Part shown: positions 54,376 to 64,000 of the stretch, one piece after another | How positions within the stretch are numbered: the stretch's first letter is position 1 | Layout: each line of letters opens with the position of its first letter | Origin: Gilliamella sp. Lep-s35 | GTDB taxonomy: Bacteria > Pseudomonadota > Gammaproteobacteria > Enterobacterales > Orbaceae | Direction: 5' to 3' | DNA length: 64,000 nt | Assembly: GCF_009795845.1 (NCBI RefSeq) | Contig: NZ_WTEX01000009.1 | Span: 1 to 64,000 of the forward strand | Notes under the pieces: model-generated | The model's input: only the letters and a program-made list of their open reading frames with translations | Told to the model about the DNA's origin: nothing | The model's database searches: none | Translations under genes and position numbers: made by a program

Positions 54376-56316
54376 CTAATATTGTTTATTAAATTCATTT
54401 GAACTAAGAAAATTGACATTTTTTTGCCCTAAGATTACTTGATAAATATAATCATATACCAATACGTTTTTGACGTAATTACGTGTTTCAGTAAATGGTA
54501 TACTATCAATAAATGCTGCTGCATCAAGTTTTCCATTACTCTTTTTTAGCCAGCGTTTAACATTATTTGGGCCAGCATTGTAAGCTGCTGAAGATAATAT
54601 GCGGTTATTATTATTTTGTTGATAAACCGAGTTTAGATACGAAGTGCCTAACTGTATATTGGTTTGAGGGTCAAATAATTGTGTTGATGAAACATAAGAG
54701 ACTGAATTAACTTTTTTAGCTGTTTCTTTGGCTGTAGCAGGCATTAATTGCATTAATCCTCGAGCTCCTACAGGTGATTTAGCGGTAGTATCAAGCGCAC
54801 TTTCTTGACGAGAAATAGCTAAAGCATAAGATAGCGTAATGGCTTTGTCTTTTAATGCACTATTATATAAATCTTTGTACATAATTGGTAAACGTTCTGT
54901 CCAGTTATTCCAAAGCTTGCCAGTAATAGTTGCTTGAATACTAAGATCTCCCCATCCTCTTTGTAAGGCATATTGGGCTAATGATAAATATTCATCTTTA
55001 TTTCCTTGATTATTTAAGACATATCGCCATTCTTGTTTTGATTCTGATGTCATGCCAAAATAACGTAATTCGTTAATTCTTTTTACATAGGGTTGGTTAT
55101 CATATTTGCTTTTTAATGTTGATATGTCTGATTGTGTGATTTTTTTGGATTGATTATTGATTGAATAAGACTGGTTAAGTGTCTGTGCACTTATCATGCC
55201 ATAAAATCCACGTTTAGTTGTGAGTTTTTTTAAAATGCTGTTAGCTTCATTTTCTTTATTATTATTTAGTAGTACTCTAGCTTGCCAGTATTGCCACTCT
55301 TCTTTTAATTTATCTTCGGGTGATAATTGTGCTATCCAGTAAGCTATGTCCGTAAAGTTATAAGCATCTATCGCAAGGCGAATGCGTTTTTCAACTAATG
55401 CTGTATCATGATATTTTGCTATATAGCTATCACGCCATTTTATTTGTTCACTGGTCGCCGAATCATTAAAGTAGCGACTAGCCAAACTCTTTTGTAACAT
55501 AATTTGCTCTGCTTCATTTAAGGCCTGCTGTTTTACTAGTTTTGGTAATAATGTTGCAGCTAAGTTTATGTCTGCTTTTGCTAAGCGAGGAAATGATGCT
55601 AAGACAATTTTTTTAGTGAAAGTATTAGCTTTAATATTTTTTGAAAAATCTTCTAATTTTCTAGGGTTATCTAATACAGCCAGTAAATTAATTTTTGTTG
55701 TTTTATAGTTCCCATCAAGTAAGTTTGCTAAATGTTTAGCTAACTTTAAATTACTTTCTTCAATAGCCAGTTCAATACGCAATAATATTAAATTAGTCGT
55801 TTTTTTGCCTGCTTGAGCCCAGGCGTCAAGTAATGGATCGCAGGCAGAAGGGAGCTCTTTGCCAGTCATCCAAAGAGATTCAATTGCACTAAAGGCAGTA
55901 TCGTTATTTTCTTGTTGTAGTAACGCGTACTGATAGCGACAATTAGAAAGTATCGAGTTGTCTTTTGGAAAAGAGACAATTGAATTCCAATCTTGACGAT
56001 TACTTAATTCTGTTAAGTAAGATTGGCTTAATGAAGCAGTTAGTGGAAAATCACTATACTGGTTAACAAAATCACTAATTATTTGGGGTGAAATGATCTT
56101 TATATTGTTTTGAAAAAATTGCACAGCAGCATAAGGATATAATGGATAATCTTTTATGGCAGAAAGTAGGGTTTGCTGTTCCTCAAAATTAAGTGTTTGA
56201 TAAGAATTAAGCCATTTTTGGTAATATTCTCGTAGCCTTTTTTGAGAATTATCTGCATAAGTGCTACTTGTGAACAGTAGGCATGTTATCAAAAAACAAC
56301 GTAATACTAGTTTCAT
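54376..56316 (-). CDS. slt: Soluble lytic murein transglycosylase
   Basis: Cleaves peptidoglycan glycan strands, leaving 1,6-anhydro ends, in the periplasm. The 646-residue protein has a signal peptide (MKLVLRCFLITCLLFTSSTY, cleavage after ADA-like YA), a long helical superhelix (about 30-450) and a C-terminal lysozyme-like domain with the catalytic glutamate in AISRQESALD, then PVGARGLMQLMPATAKETAK and YNAGPNNVKRWL. Length and layout match E. coli Slt70. It forms an operon with trpR. Confidence 0.95.
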   Translation of the reverse strand: MKLVLRCFLITCLLFTSSTYADNSQKRLREYYQKWLNSYQTLNFEEQQTLLSAIKDYPLYPYAAVQFFQNNIKIISPQIISDFVNQYSDFPLTASLSQSYLTELSNRQDWNSIVSFPKDNSILSNCRYQYALLQQENNDTAFSAIESLWMTGKELPSACDPLLDAWAQAGKKTTNLILLRIELAIEESNLKLAKHLANLLDGNYKTTKINLLAVLDNPRKLEDFSKNIKANTFTKKIVLASFPRLAKADINLAATLLPKLVKQQALNEAEQIMLQKSLASRYFNDSATSEQIKWRDSYIAKYHDTALVEKRIRLAIDAYNFTDIAYWIAQLSPEDKLKEEWQYWQARVLLNNNKENEANSILKKLTTKRGFYGMISAQTLNQSYSINNQSKKITQSDISTLKSKYDNQPYVKRINELRYFGMTSESKQEWRYVLNNQGNKDEYLSLAQYALQRGWGDLSIQATITGKLWNNWTERLPIMYKDLYNSALKDKAITLSYALAISRQESALDTTAKSPVGARGLMQLMPATAKETAKKVNSVSYVSSTQLFDPQTNIQLGTSYLNSVYQQNNNNRILSSAAYNAGPNNVKRWLKKSNGKLDAAAFIDSIPFTETRNYVKNVLVYDYIYQVILGQKNVNFLSSNEFNKQY

Positions 56317-56417
56317 CCTTTAACTCCCATATGAATTTAGCTTCTTAGATTAGCATATTATGCTATAGTTCGTCGATCATGAACTACGATTTAATTCCTA
56401 CTAAAATACTCAACTAA

Positions 56418-56442
56418 ATACTTGACTAAACTAAGAGGATAT
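56418..56442 (+). promoter_or_regulatory. IscR type 1 binding site in the isc promoter
   Basis: The 25-base stretch beginning ATACTTGACTAAACTAAGAG and ending GATAT resembles the type 1 IscR motif of E. coli (ATAGTTGACC...ACTCGGGAAT at iscR) and overlaps a -35-like TTGACT. It is 37 bases before the iscR ATG. Cluster-loaded IscR would repress the operon here. Confidence 0.6.
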
Positions 56443-56478
56443 ATACAATAAACGTTGTTAGATATAGGGGAATGATTA

Positions 56479-56934
56479 ATGAAATTGACATCAAAAGGAC
56501 GGTATGCGGTGACAGCAATGCTTGATGTCGCATTGCATGCTGATTCTGGGCCAGTATCTCTTGCCGATATTTCAGAACGTCAAGAAATCTCGCTTTCTTA
56601 TCTTGAGCAATTATTTGCTCGGTTACGCAAAAATGGTTTAGTGCAAAGTGTTAGAGGCCCTGGCGGTGGTTATATTCTTAGCCGTAGTATGGATCAAATT
56701 GCTATTAGTGCTATTGTTAAAGCCGTTGATGAAACAGTGCATGCGACAAAGTGCCATGGGAAAGATGGGTGCCAAGGTGGTGTTAGATGTTTAACTCATA
56801 CTCTTTGGAATGACTTAAGTGAGCGTATTGATCATTTCTTGACAAGTATTACTCTAAGTGAGTTGGTTAACAATCAAGAAGTTAAAGCCGTAGCTAATCG
56901 ACAAAGTAATATACAGCACGTCCAAATTAATTAA
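56479..56934 (+). CDS. iscR: Fe-S cluster-responsive regulator IscR
   Basis: An Rrf2-family regulator that binds a 2Fe-2S cluster and represses the isc operon when clusters are plentiful. The 151 residues contain the winged helix ([41 protein letters not shown]) and the cluster cysteines in [15 protein letters not shown] (three cysteines; spacing as in E. coli). It is the first gene of the isc operon, 32 bases before iscS. Confidence 0.96.
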   Translation: MKLTSKGRYAVTAMLDVALHADSGPVSLADISERQEISLSYLEQLFARLRKNGLVQSVRGPGGGYILSRSMDQIAISAIVKAVDETVHATKCHGKDGCQGGVRCLTHTLWNDLSERIDHFLTSITLSELVNNQEVKAVANRQSNIQHVQIN

Positions 56935-56966
56935 TAAAATACAGAATTTGTAATTGGGAGTATTTA

Positions 56967-58181
56967 ATGAAACTACCTATTTATATGGATTATGCAGCCA
57001 CTACGCCTGTAGATCCTACCGTTGCCGAAAAAATGATGCAGTATTTAACTCCTGATGGTATTTTTGGCAATCCAGCATCTCGTTCCCATAAGTTTGGTTG
57101 GCAGGCAGAAGAGGCGGTTGACATTGCTCGAAACCAAATCGCTGATTTGATTGGTGCTGATTCACGCGAAATCGTTTTTACATCAGGGGCTACCGAAGCG
57201 GATAACTTAGCTATTAAAGGTGCTGCACATTTTAATCAAGCCAAAGGTAAACATATTATTACTTGTAAAACTGAGCATAAAGCTGTGCTTGATACTTGTC
57301 GTCAACTTGAGCGAGAAGGTTATGAAGTGACTTATTTAACGCCAGAATCCGATGGGATCCTTGATCTTGATAAACTTGCAGCAGCTATGCGTAGTGATAC
57401 AACCGTTGTATCAATTATGCATGTCAATAATGAAACGGGTGTAATACAAGACATTGAAAAAATTGGTGAGATGTGCCGCGAAAGAGGCATTGTTTTTCAC
57501 GTTGATGCAACGCAAAGTGTGGGTAAATTACCAATTGATTTAACAAAATTAAAAGTCGATCTGATGTCGTTTTCGGGGCATAAGATTTATGGTCCTAAAG
57601 GAATTGGTGGACTTTATGTAAGGCGTAAACCTCGTGTTCGTATTGAAGCTCAAATGCATGGTGGTGGACATGAGCGGGGTATGCGTTCTGGCACTTTACC
57701 TGTACATCAAATTGTTGGTATGGGGGAAGCATATCATATCGCTAAAGAGGTAATGGCAACTGAAATGCCACGTTTGTTGTCGCTTAAGAATCGTTTATGG
57801 AATGGTTTAAAAGATATCGAAGAAGTTTATCTTAATGGTTCTTTAGAGCACAGTGTGCCAAATATCTTAAATGTTAGTTTTGCTTATATTGAAGGTGAAT
57901 CTTTGATGATGGCTTTGAAAGATTTAGCTGTTTCATCAGGTTCGGCTTGTACATCTGCTAGTTTAGAGCCTTCTTATGTTTTGAGAGCATTAGGACTTAA
58001 TGATGAGCTTGCTCATAGTTCAATCCGTTTTTCGATTGGTCGCTTTTCAACCGAAGAAGAAATTGATTATGTTATTAAGTTAGTTAAACAATCAATTGGT
58101 AAACTCAGAGATTTATCCCCGCTTTGGGAAATGTTTAAAGATGGCGTTGATTTGACAAAAATTAAATGGTCAGCACATTAA
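56967..58181 (+). CDS. iscS: Cysteine desulfurase IscS
   Basis: A PLP enzyme that takes sulfur from cysteine and gives it to IscU and to tRNA thiolation enzymes. The 404-residue protein starts [20 protein letters not shown], has the cofactor lysine in [15 protein letters not shown] and the active loop cysteine in [15 protein letters not shown]. All are as in E. coli IscS, same length. Confidence 0.97.
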   Translation: MKLPIYMDYAATTPVDPTVAEKMMQYLTPDGIFGNPASRSHKFGWQAEEAVDIARNQIADLIGADSREIVFTSGATEADNLAIKGAAHFNQAKGKHIITCKTEHKAVLDTCRQLEREGYEVTYLTPESDGILDLDKLAAAMRSDTTVVSIMHVNNETGVIQDIEKIGEMCRERGIVFHVDATQSVGKLPIDLTKLKVDLMSFSGHKIYGPKGIGGLYVRRKPRVRIEAQMHGGGHERGMRSGTLPVHQIVGMGEAYHIAKEVMATEMPRLLSLKNRLWNGLKDIEEVYLNGSLEHSVPNILNVSFAYIEGESLMMALKDLAVSSGSACTSASLEPSYVLRALGLNDELAHSSIRFSIGRFSTEEEIDYVIKLVKQSIGKLRDLSPLWEMFKDGVDLTKIKWSAH

Positions 58182-58196
58182 AATTAGGAGTAAATT

Positions 58197-58583
58197 ATGG
58201 CGTATAGTGAAAAGGTTGTTGATCATTATGAAAACCCACGTAATGTTGGTTCTTTTGATCAAAATGATCCTAATGTGGGCAGTGGTATGGTTGGTGCACC
58301 AGCGTGTGGTGATGTAATGCGTTTGCAAATTAAAGTCAATGATAGTGGTATTATTGAAGACGCTAAGTTTAAAACCTATGGTTGTGGTAGTGCAATTGCA
58401 TCAAGCTCTTTGGTTACAGAATGGATAAAAGGTAAAACATTAGACGAAGCAGAGGCGATTAAAAATACCGATATTGCAAATGAACTTGCTTTACCACCAG
58501 TTAAAATTCACTGTTCAATTTTAGCTGAAGATGCAATTAAAGCAGCAATAGATGATTATAAAAACAAAAAAGGACAGCGTTAA
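58197..58583 (+). CDS. iscU: Fe-S cluster scaffold IscU
   Basis: The scaffold on which clusters are built. Its 128 residues include the three ligand cysteines: [18 protein letters not shown], and HCSILAED, plus the LPPVK motif that HscA recognises. Its stop overlaps the iscA start (TAATG). Confidence 0.97.
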   Translation: MAYSEKVVDHYENPRNVGSFDQNDPNVGSGMVGAPACGDVMRLQIKVNDSGIIEDAKFKTYGCGSAIASSSLVTEWIKGKTLDEAEAIKNTDIANELALPPVKIHCSILAEDAIKAAIDDYKNKKGQR

Positions 58584-58906
58584 TGACAATTACGTTAACA
58601 AACAGTGCAGCCGATCGTATTCAGGCTTTTTTAGCCAATCGTGGAAAAGGTGTTGGGCTCAGATTAGGTGTTAAAACATCAGGTTGTTCAGGTATGGCTT
58701 ATGTTTTAGAGTTTGCTGATGTGATTAATGATGATGATAGCGTATTTGAAGACAAAGATGTTAAAGTCATCGTTGATAAAAAAAGTTTAGTTTATATTGA
58801 TGGTACTGAACTTGATTTTGTCAAAGAAGGGTTAAATGAAGGTTTCAAATTTAATAATCCCAATGTGCATAATCAATGCGGTTGTGGTGAAAGTTTTAAT
58901 GTGTAA
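58583..58906 (+). CDS. iscA: A-type Fe-S carrier IscA
   Basis: An iron or cluster carrier of 107 residues with the three conserved cysteines, in [15 protein letters not shown] and at the C-terminus in [10 protein letters not shown]. It overlaps iscU by one base, so translation is coupled. The family form is standard. Confidence 0.97.
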   Translation: MTITLTNSAADRIQAFLANRGKGVGLRLGVKTSGCSGMAYVLEFADVINDDDSVFEDKDVKVIVDKKSLVYIDGTELDFVKEGLNEGFKFNNPNVHNQCGCGESFNV

Positions 58907-58921
58907 TTGGACAAAATAGTT

Positions 58922-59440
58922 ATGGTTAATTATTTTGAATTGTTGGGTTTACCAGTTCAGTTACCAGTAGATGTCACACAGTTGACCGCTCATTATCAGC
59001 AATTGCAACGGCAGTATCATCCAGATAATTTTGCTACTGTAGCTGATAGTGATAAAGTGTCAATTATCCAAAAATCAGCAACTATAAATGATGGTTATCA
59101 TACATTAAAAAATCCAATCAAAGCGGCTGAGTATTTTTTATCTTTGAAAGGTTTTGATGTAGTAACTGAGCAAAATATTATTCATGATACTGATTTCTTA
59201 ATGGAACAATTTGCTCTCCGTGAACAGCTTGACGATATTGAAAGCCAAGCTAATTTTGAAGCATTAGATAGTTTTCATGAAGAAATTATTGAACGTCAAA
59301 AAACAGTATATAATGAACTATTACAATTCATCTCAAAGCAAAATTGGCAAATTGCACTTAATCAAATTTATAAAATCCGTTACCTAACTAGATTGATCGA
59401 ACAAATCGAAAAGTTACAAGAAAAGCAATTTGATTTATAA
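58922..59440 (+). CDS. hscB: Co-chaperone HscB
   Basis: A J-domain protein that brings IscU to HscA. The N-terminal J domain (YFELLGLP..., HPD in QYHPDNFAT) and C-terminal helical IscU-binding domain (DTDFLMEQFALREQLDDIES) are visible. ATG 58922 (MVNYFELLGL) aligns with E. coli MDYFTLFGL; the earlier in-frame TTG directly after iscA is less likely. Confidence 0.94.
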   Translation: MVNYFELLGLPVQLPVDVTQLTAHYQQLQRQYHPDNFATVADSDKVSIIQKSATINDGYHTLKNPIKAAEYFLSLKGFDVVTEQNIIHDTDFLMEQFALREQLDDIESQANFEALDSFHEEIIERQKTVYNELLQFISKQNWQIALNQIYKIRYLTRLIEQIEKLQEKQFDL

Positions 59441-59476
59441 TTTAAGATAAGTAACGTATTGATAGAGATAGATTAA

Positions 59477-61336
59477 ATGGTATTATTACAAATCAGTGAA
59501 CCTGGACAAACTCCACTGCCACATCAGCGTCGCATCGCTGTAGGAATTGATCTTGGTACCACCAATTCATTAGTCGCAACAGTGCGTAGTGGTCAATCAG
59601 AAGTATTGCCTGATTTAGAAGGTAATTCGTTGTTACCATCAGTTGTCCATTATGGTGTTGATCATGATGAGAACCCTGTTATCACAGTTGGAAAAAAAGC
59701 TAAAAGCAATGCAGTTAATGATCCACAAAATACCGTTAGCTCTATTAAGCGATTAATGGGGAGAAGTTTACCTGATATAGATTTATCTCACTTTCCATAT
59801 ACTTTTTCACAAACTGAAAATAACGTACCTTTGTTAAATTTACCTAATGGTCAGGTCAATCCAATACAAGTTTCCTCCGAAATTTTGAATGCTTTAGCTG
59901 AGCGGGCAAAGCAGAGCTTGCAAGGTGAGATAGATGGCGCTGTTATTACTGTTCCTGCCTATTTTGATGATGCACAACGGCAAGCAACAAAAGATGCCGC
60001 AAAATTAGCTGGTTTGCATGTTCTTCGGTTATTAAACGAGCCAACTGCTGCGGCTATTGCGTATGGTTTAGACTCAGGAAAAGAAGGTGTTATTGCTGTT
60101 TACGATTTAGGCGGTGGAACATTTGATATCTCTATTTTGCGTTTACATCAAGGCGTATTTGAAGTTCTATCAACAGGTGGTGATTCAGCACTTGGTGGTG
60201 ACGATTTTGATAGGTTGCTTGCTGATTATATAAAAAGTGAGTTGGGATTGATTAATAATATAGATCCTTATCTTAATCAAGAAATTAGTAATCAAGCTAC
60301 TGAAATAAAAATTTTACTAAGTCAGCAAGATTCTGCGCTCTTTTCTCTTGAGAATCAGTCGTTGGTTATTACTCGTCAGCAATTTCAACACCTAATTGAG
60401 CCATTAGTTAAACGCACTTTGGCTGTTTGTCGTCGTGCTTTAAAAGATGCTGATATTAATGCCGATGAAATAGTTGAAGTTGTGATGGTTGGAGGTTCTA
60501 CTCGTGTACCTTTAGTACGAGAATTAGTGGGTAATTATTTTAAAACTAATCCGTTAACCTCTATTGATCCAGACAAAGTTGTTGCAATTGGTGCGGCTAT
60601 TCAAGCTGATATTCTTGTAGGAAATAAGCCTGATTCTGATATGTTATTACTTGATGTAATTCCATTATCCCTAGGAATAGAAACTATGGGGGAATTAGTT
60701 GAAAAAATTATTCCAAGGAATAGCACAATTCCATGTGCAAGAGCTCAAGAATTTACTACTTTTAAAGATGGTCAAACAGCCATGATGATTCATGTGCTTC
60801 AAGGTGAGCGTGAAAGTGTTAGTGACTGCCGCTCATTGGCTAAATTTATTTTACGCGGAATCCCTGCTATGCCTGCTGGTGCAGCACATATTCGTGTCAC
60901 TTTCCAAGTGGATGCTGATGGATTGCTAAGCGTAACGGCAATGGAAAAATCAACTGGTGTTGAAACATCAATTCAAGTTAAACCATCTTATGGATTGAGC
61001 GATAAAGAAATAGCAACTATGATTCAAGATTCAATCAATCATGCGCAACAGGATAAACAAGCAAGAATGCTTGCCGAACAAAAAGTTGAAGCCGCCAGAG
61101 TACTTGAAAGTTTACAAACCGCTTTAGATAAAGATGCCGATTTATTGAATGAAAAAGAACTTAACCAAATTTTAGTTGCTAAGCATCAATTACAAGCAGC
61201 GAGCGAGTTAGATGATAGCCAACTGATTGAAAAACAAATTAAAATTGTTGATGATGTGACACAAAATTTTGCAGCTAAGCGTATGGATAGGTCAATTCGT
61301 TACGCCTTAACAGGTCATAAAGTTGACGAGATTTAA
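59477..61336 (+). CDS. hscA: Hsp70-type chaperone HscA
   Basis: A specialised Hsp70 that releases the cluster from IscU. The 619 residues have the ATPase signatures [29 protein letters not shown] and [17 protein letters not shown], then a substrate domain and helical lid. Length is near the 616 of E. coli HscA and the N-terminal extension before the first ATPase motif (about 20 residues) is typical of HscA but not DnaK. Confidence 0.96.
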   Translation: MVLLQISEPGQTPLPHQRRIAVGIDLGTTNSLVATVRSGQSEVLPDLEGNSLLPSVVHYGVDHDENPVITVGKKAKSNAVNDPQNTVSSIKRLMGRSLPDIDLSHFPYTFSQTENNVPLLNLPNGQVNPIQVSSEILNALAERAKQSLQGEIDGAVITVPAYFDDAQRQATKDAAKLAGLHVLRLLNEPTAAAIAYGLDSGKEGVIAVYDLGGGTFDISILRLHQGVFEVLSTGGDSALGGDDFDRLLADYIKSELGLINNIDPYLNQEISNQATEIKILLSQQDSALFSLENQSLVITRQQFQHLIEPLVKRTLAVCRRALKDADINADEIVEVVMVGGSTRVPLVRELVGNYFKTNPLTSIDPDKVVAIGAAIQADILVGNKPDSDMLLLDVIPLSLGIETMGELVEKIIPRNSTIPCARAQEFTTFKDGQTAMMIHVLQGERESVSDCRSLAKFILRGIPAMPAGAAHIRVTFQVDADGLLSVTAMEKSTGVETSIQVKPSYGLSDKEIATMIQDSINHAQQDKQARMLAEQKVEAARVLESLQTALDKDADLLNEKELNQILVAKHQLQAASELDDSQLIEKQIKIVDDVTQNFAAKRMDRSIRYALTGHKVDEI

Positions 61337-61350
61337 ATAACGAGATTATT

Positions 61351-61689
61351 ATGCCGAAAATTACCTTTTTACCAAACGCCGATCTTTGTCCAGAAGGAAA
61401 AACTGTCGAAGCACAAGAAGGCGAATCTATTTTAGATGTTGCTCTGCGTAATGATATTGAGATAGAACATGCTTGCGAAATGTCGTGTGCGTGTTCTACA
61501 TGTCATTGTATTGTTCGTAAAGGATTCGATTCACTTGAAGAAAGTGACGAGCAAGAAGATGACATGTTAGACAAAGCGTGGGGTGTTGAACCTCATAGCC
61601 GTTTAAGTTGCCAAGCACGCGTTGCTAACGAAGATCTAGAAGTCGAAATTCCAAGATACAGTCTTAATCATGCCAAAGAAGATCATTAA
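61351..61689 (+). CDS. fdx: [2Fe-2S] ferredoxin
   Basis: An adrenodoxin-type ferredoxin of 112 residues giving electrons for cluster assembly. Four cluster cysteines are seen in HACEMSCACSTCHCIV and SRLSCQAR. It ends the operon; iscX, which follows fdx in E. coli, is absent here, and a hairpin terminator comes next. Confidence 0.96.
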   Translation: MPKITFLPNADLCPEGKTVEAQEGESILDVALRNDIEIEHACEMSCACSTCHCIVRKGFDSLEESDEQEDDMLDKAWGVEPHSRLSCQARVANEDLEVEIPRYSLNHAKEDH

Positions 61690-61743
61690 TCTACCATTGT
61701 CATTGATAATTAAGGTGACCAAAATAATTAATCATAAAAATTT

Positions 61744-61770
61744 GGTATTAGACGTTTAAAATTTAATACC
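61744..61770 (+). terminator. Weak hairpin after the isc operon
   Basis: GGTATTA/TAATACC with a 13-base loop, 55 bases after the fdx stop; AT-rich and without a long U-run, so termination is only probable. Confidence 0.4.
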
Positions 61771-61823
61771 ATTAATATGATAGTGTACTTTGTATTATAA
61801 GAAATCAATTTGTTAATTACTGC

Positions 61824-61851
61824 TTGCATTAGTTTACTAATGCCGTATAAT
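61824..61851 (+). promoter_or_regulatory. Promoter of the S10 ribosomal operon
   Basis: -35 TTGCAT (61824-61829), 16-base spacer, perfect -10 TATAAT (61846-61851). It would start transcription near 61858, giving a leader of about 190 bases as in E. coli. Confidence 0.7.
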
Positions 61852-61858
61852 TAGTAAC

Positions 61859-62363
<505 letters not shown>

Positions 62364-62394
62364 TCCTAAGCTGAATGATTGAGAGGTCGAAACA

Positions 62395-63021
62395 ATGATT
62401 GGTTTAATCGGTCGTAAAGTAGGAATGACACGAATCTTCACTGAAGATGGTGTTTCAATTCCTGTCACCGTAGTTGAAGTTCAAAGCAACCGAGTTACTC
62501 AAGTTAAAACACTTGAGAATGACGGTTATCAAGCCATTCAGGTTACTACTGGCAGCAAAAAAGCAAGCCGTGTAAACAAACCTGAAGCAGGTCATTTCGC
62601 TAAGGCTGGCGTTGAAGCTGGTCGTGGTCTATGGGAATTCCGTTTTGAAGAAGGCGAATTTACTGTAGGTCAAAGTATTAACGTTGATATTTTTACTGAC
62701 GTTAAAAAAGTTGATGTTACTGGGACATCTAAAGGTAAAGGTTTTGCTGGCGTGACTAAACGCTGGAATTTCCGTACTCAAGATGCGACTCATGGTAACT
62801 CTTTGGCACACCGTGGTCATGGCTCTATCGGTCAAAACCAAACTCCGGGTAAAGTGTTTAAAGGTCGTAAAATGGCAGGTCACCTAGGTAATGAACGTGT
62901 AACTGTTCAAAACTTAGATATTGTACGTGTTGATGCTGAACGTAATCTTTTATTAATTAAAGGTGCAGTTCCTGGCGCAATCAATAGTGACGTAATTGTT
63001 AAACCGGCAATCAAGGCTTAA
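62395..63021 (+). CDS. rplC: Ribosomal protein L3
   Basis: A 208-residue large-subunit protein that helps shape the peptidyl-transferase region. [32 protein letters not shown] and [20 protein letters not shown] are standard. It follows rpsJ by 31 bases. Confidence 0.98.
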   Translation: MIGLIGRKVGMTRIFTEDGVSIPVTVVEVQSNRVTQVKTLENDGYQAIQVTTGSKKASRVNKPEAGHFAKAGVEAGRGLWEFRFEEGEFTVGQSINVDIFTDVKKVDVTGTSKGKGFAGVTKRWNFRTQDATHGNSLAHRGHGSIGQNQTPGKVFKGRKMAGHLGNERVTVQNLDIVRVDAERNLLLIKGAVPGAINSDVIVKPAIKA

Positions 63022-63037
63022 CGTCGAGGAGATAGAG

Positions 63038-63640
63038 ATGGAATTAGTAGTAAAAGACGCGAAAGCGCTTTCTGTTTCCGAAACTACCTTCGGACGTGAG
63101 TTTAATGAAGCGTTAGTTCATCAAGTGGTTGTTGCTTATGCATCTGCTGCTCGTCAGGGCTCTCGTGCACAAAAAACTCGTGCAGAAATCGCTGGTTCAG
63201 GCAAAAAACCATGGCGTCAAAAAGGCACAGGTCGTGCTCGTTCAGGTTCTATTAAGAGCCCAATTTGGCGTAGTGGTGGTGTAACATTTGCAGCAAAACC
63301 ACAAGATCATAGCCAAAAAGTTAACCGTAAAATGTATCGTGGTGCATTAAAGAGTATTTTCTCTGAATTAGTGCGTCAAGAACGTTTAATTGTTGTTGAA
63401 ACATTTACTGTTGAAGCACCTAAGACTAAATTATTAACTCAGAAATTAAATGATATGAACCTTAATGATGTTCTTATTATCGCTTCTGAAGTTGATGAAA
63501 ATCTTTTCTTAGCAGCACGCAACTTACATAAAGTTGATGTGCGTGATGTAGCAGGTATTGATCCAGTTAGTTTGATTGCATTTGACAAAGTAGTTATCAC
63601 TGTTGATGCTGTTAAACAAGTAGAGGAGATGTTAGCATGA
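63038..63640 (+). CDS. rplD: Ribosomal protein L4
   Basis: A 200-residue large-subunit protein and the probable autoregulator of this operon. [20 protein letters not shown] opens it; the exit-tunnel loop has [20 protein letters not shown]. The start is ATG 63038 with GAGGAGATAGAG before it; an earlier in-frame codon overlaps rplC and is not conserved. It ends overlapping rplW by ATGA. Confidence 0.98.
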   Translation: MELVVKDAKALSVSETTFGREFNEALVHQVVVAYASAARQGSRAQKTRAEIAGSGKKPWRQKGTGRARSGSIKSPIWRSGGVTFAAKPQDHSQKVNRKMYRGALKSIFSELVRQERLIVVETFTVEAPKTKLLTQKLNDMNLNDVLIIASEVDENLFLAARNLHKVDVRDVAGIDPVSLIAFDKVVITVDAVKQVEEMLA

Positions 63641-63939
63641 TTCGTGAAGAGCGTCTGCTTAAAGTCCTGCGAGCACCACATGTTTCTGAAAAAGCATCTA
63701 TTTCAATGGAAAAAACAAATACATTAGTATTGAAAGTTGCTAAAGATGCTACTAAGAGAGAGATTAAAGCCGCAGTTGAACAACTATTTGAAGTTAAAGT
63801 AGATGACGTTAATACTCTTGTTGTTAAAGGCAAAGTAAAACGTCGTGGTCAACAAATCGGTCGCCGTAGCGACTGGAAAAAAGCTTACGTTACTTTAGCA
63901 GAAGGTCAAAATTTAGACCTTGCTGGCGTCGCTGAGTAA
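63637..63939 (+). CDS. rplW: Ribosomal protein L23
   Basis: A 100-residue protein at the exit of the polypeptide tunnel, where it docks trigger factor and [23 protein letters not shown] and [20 protein letters not shown] are typical. It overlaps rplD by four bases. Confidence 0.98.
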   Translation: MIREERLLKVLRAPHVSEKASISMEKTNTLVLKVAKDATKREIKAAVEQLFEVKVDDVNTLVVKGKVKRRGQQIGRRSDWKKAYVTLAEGQNLDLAGVAE

Positions 63940-63957
63940 TTCGGAGGAGTAAGAACA

Positions 63958-64000
63958 ATGGCAGTTGTTAAGTGTAAACCTACATCTCCGGGTCGTCGCC
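63958..64000 (+). CDS. rplB: Ribosomal protein L2, 5' end only
   Basis: The first 14 codons (MAVVKCKPTSPGRR) of L2 are present after RBS GGAGG; the window ends here. The S10 operon order rpsJ-rplC-rplD-rplW-rplB makes the call safe. Confidence 0.95.
   Translation, partial: MAVVKCKPTSPGRR

Overview
The window is AT-rich (about 35% G+C by eye) chromosomal DNA from a gammaproteobacterium. Most proteins resemble enterobacterial families, and several E. coli-like neighbourhoods are kept: ung/grcA, rpsB-tsf-pyrH-frr, slt-trpR, comF-nfuA, iscRSUA-hscBA-fdx and the start of the S10 ribosomal operon. Low G+C, sugar-uptake genes and relics of a type VI secretion system would suit an insect-gut Orbaceae such as Gilliamella or a relative, but that assignment is an inference and nothing in the sequence proves it.

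Layout. Positions 1-2640 are accessory: a tRNA-Phe 3'-end fragment that looks like an integration scar, a decayed IS3-family element, a broken nucleotidyltransferase gene and an unknown membrane protein. Then come the trehalose operon treB-treC with a CRP site (3.2-6.5 kb), a two-gene McrBC-type restriction module whose McrB has an unusual N-terminal domain (6.7-10 kb), and a mixed block with an NAD(P)-binding protein, an SseB-like protein, a DUF2339/DUF3999 membrane pair and a DUF4272 protein (10.3-18.1 kb). An IS256 relic precedes gntR-ung and the divergent, FNR-linked grcA. A second IS3 relic is followed by copA, which carries a triplicated membrane segment, and by suhB. The stretch 25.3-28.2 kb is a decayed type VI secretion locus (tssE and tssJ fragments) next to two unknown secreted-protein genes, one with a frameshift in a poly-A tract inside its signal peptide.

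From 28.2 kb the window is mostly core genome: frr, pyrH, tsf, rpsB, cobB, mtgA, then deoC-deoR-dxr behind two DeoR-type operators. A complete csc sucrose regulon (cscK, cscA, cscR, cscB) follows, tied together by a shared GTTAACGTTAAC operator and interrupted by a SulP transporter. Next are cysE, tilS, metC, a phosphopantetheinyl transferase, a tyrosine phosphatase, pepB, ppiA, comF, nfuA, rob, trpR, slt, the isc operon, and finally the S10 leader with rpsJ, rplC, rplD, rplW and the start of rplB.

A family of short palindromic intergenic repeats, sharing a core near TGTAAACAA...GCG...ATTCCTACA, is scattered between genes and marks most of the decayed regions. I found no CRISPR array, no complete tRNA or rRNA gene and no intact transposon. 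The most unusual items are the CopA triplication, the possible poly-A phase switch, the type VI relic, the McrBC variant, the repeat family and the deoC-deoR-dxr arrangement.
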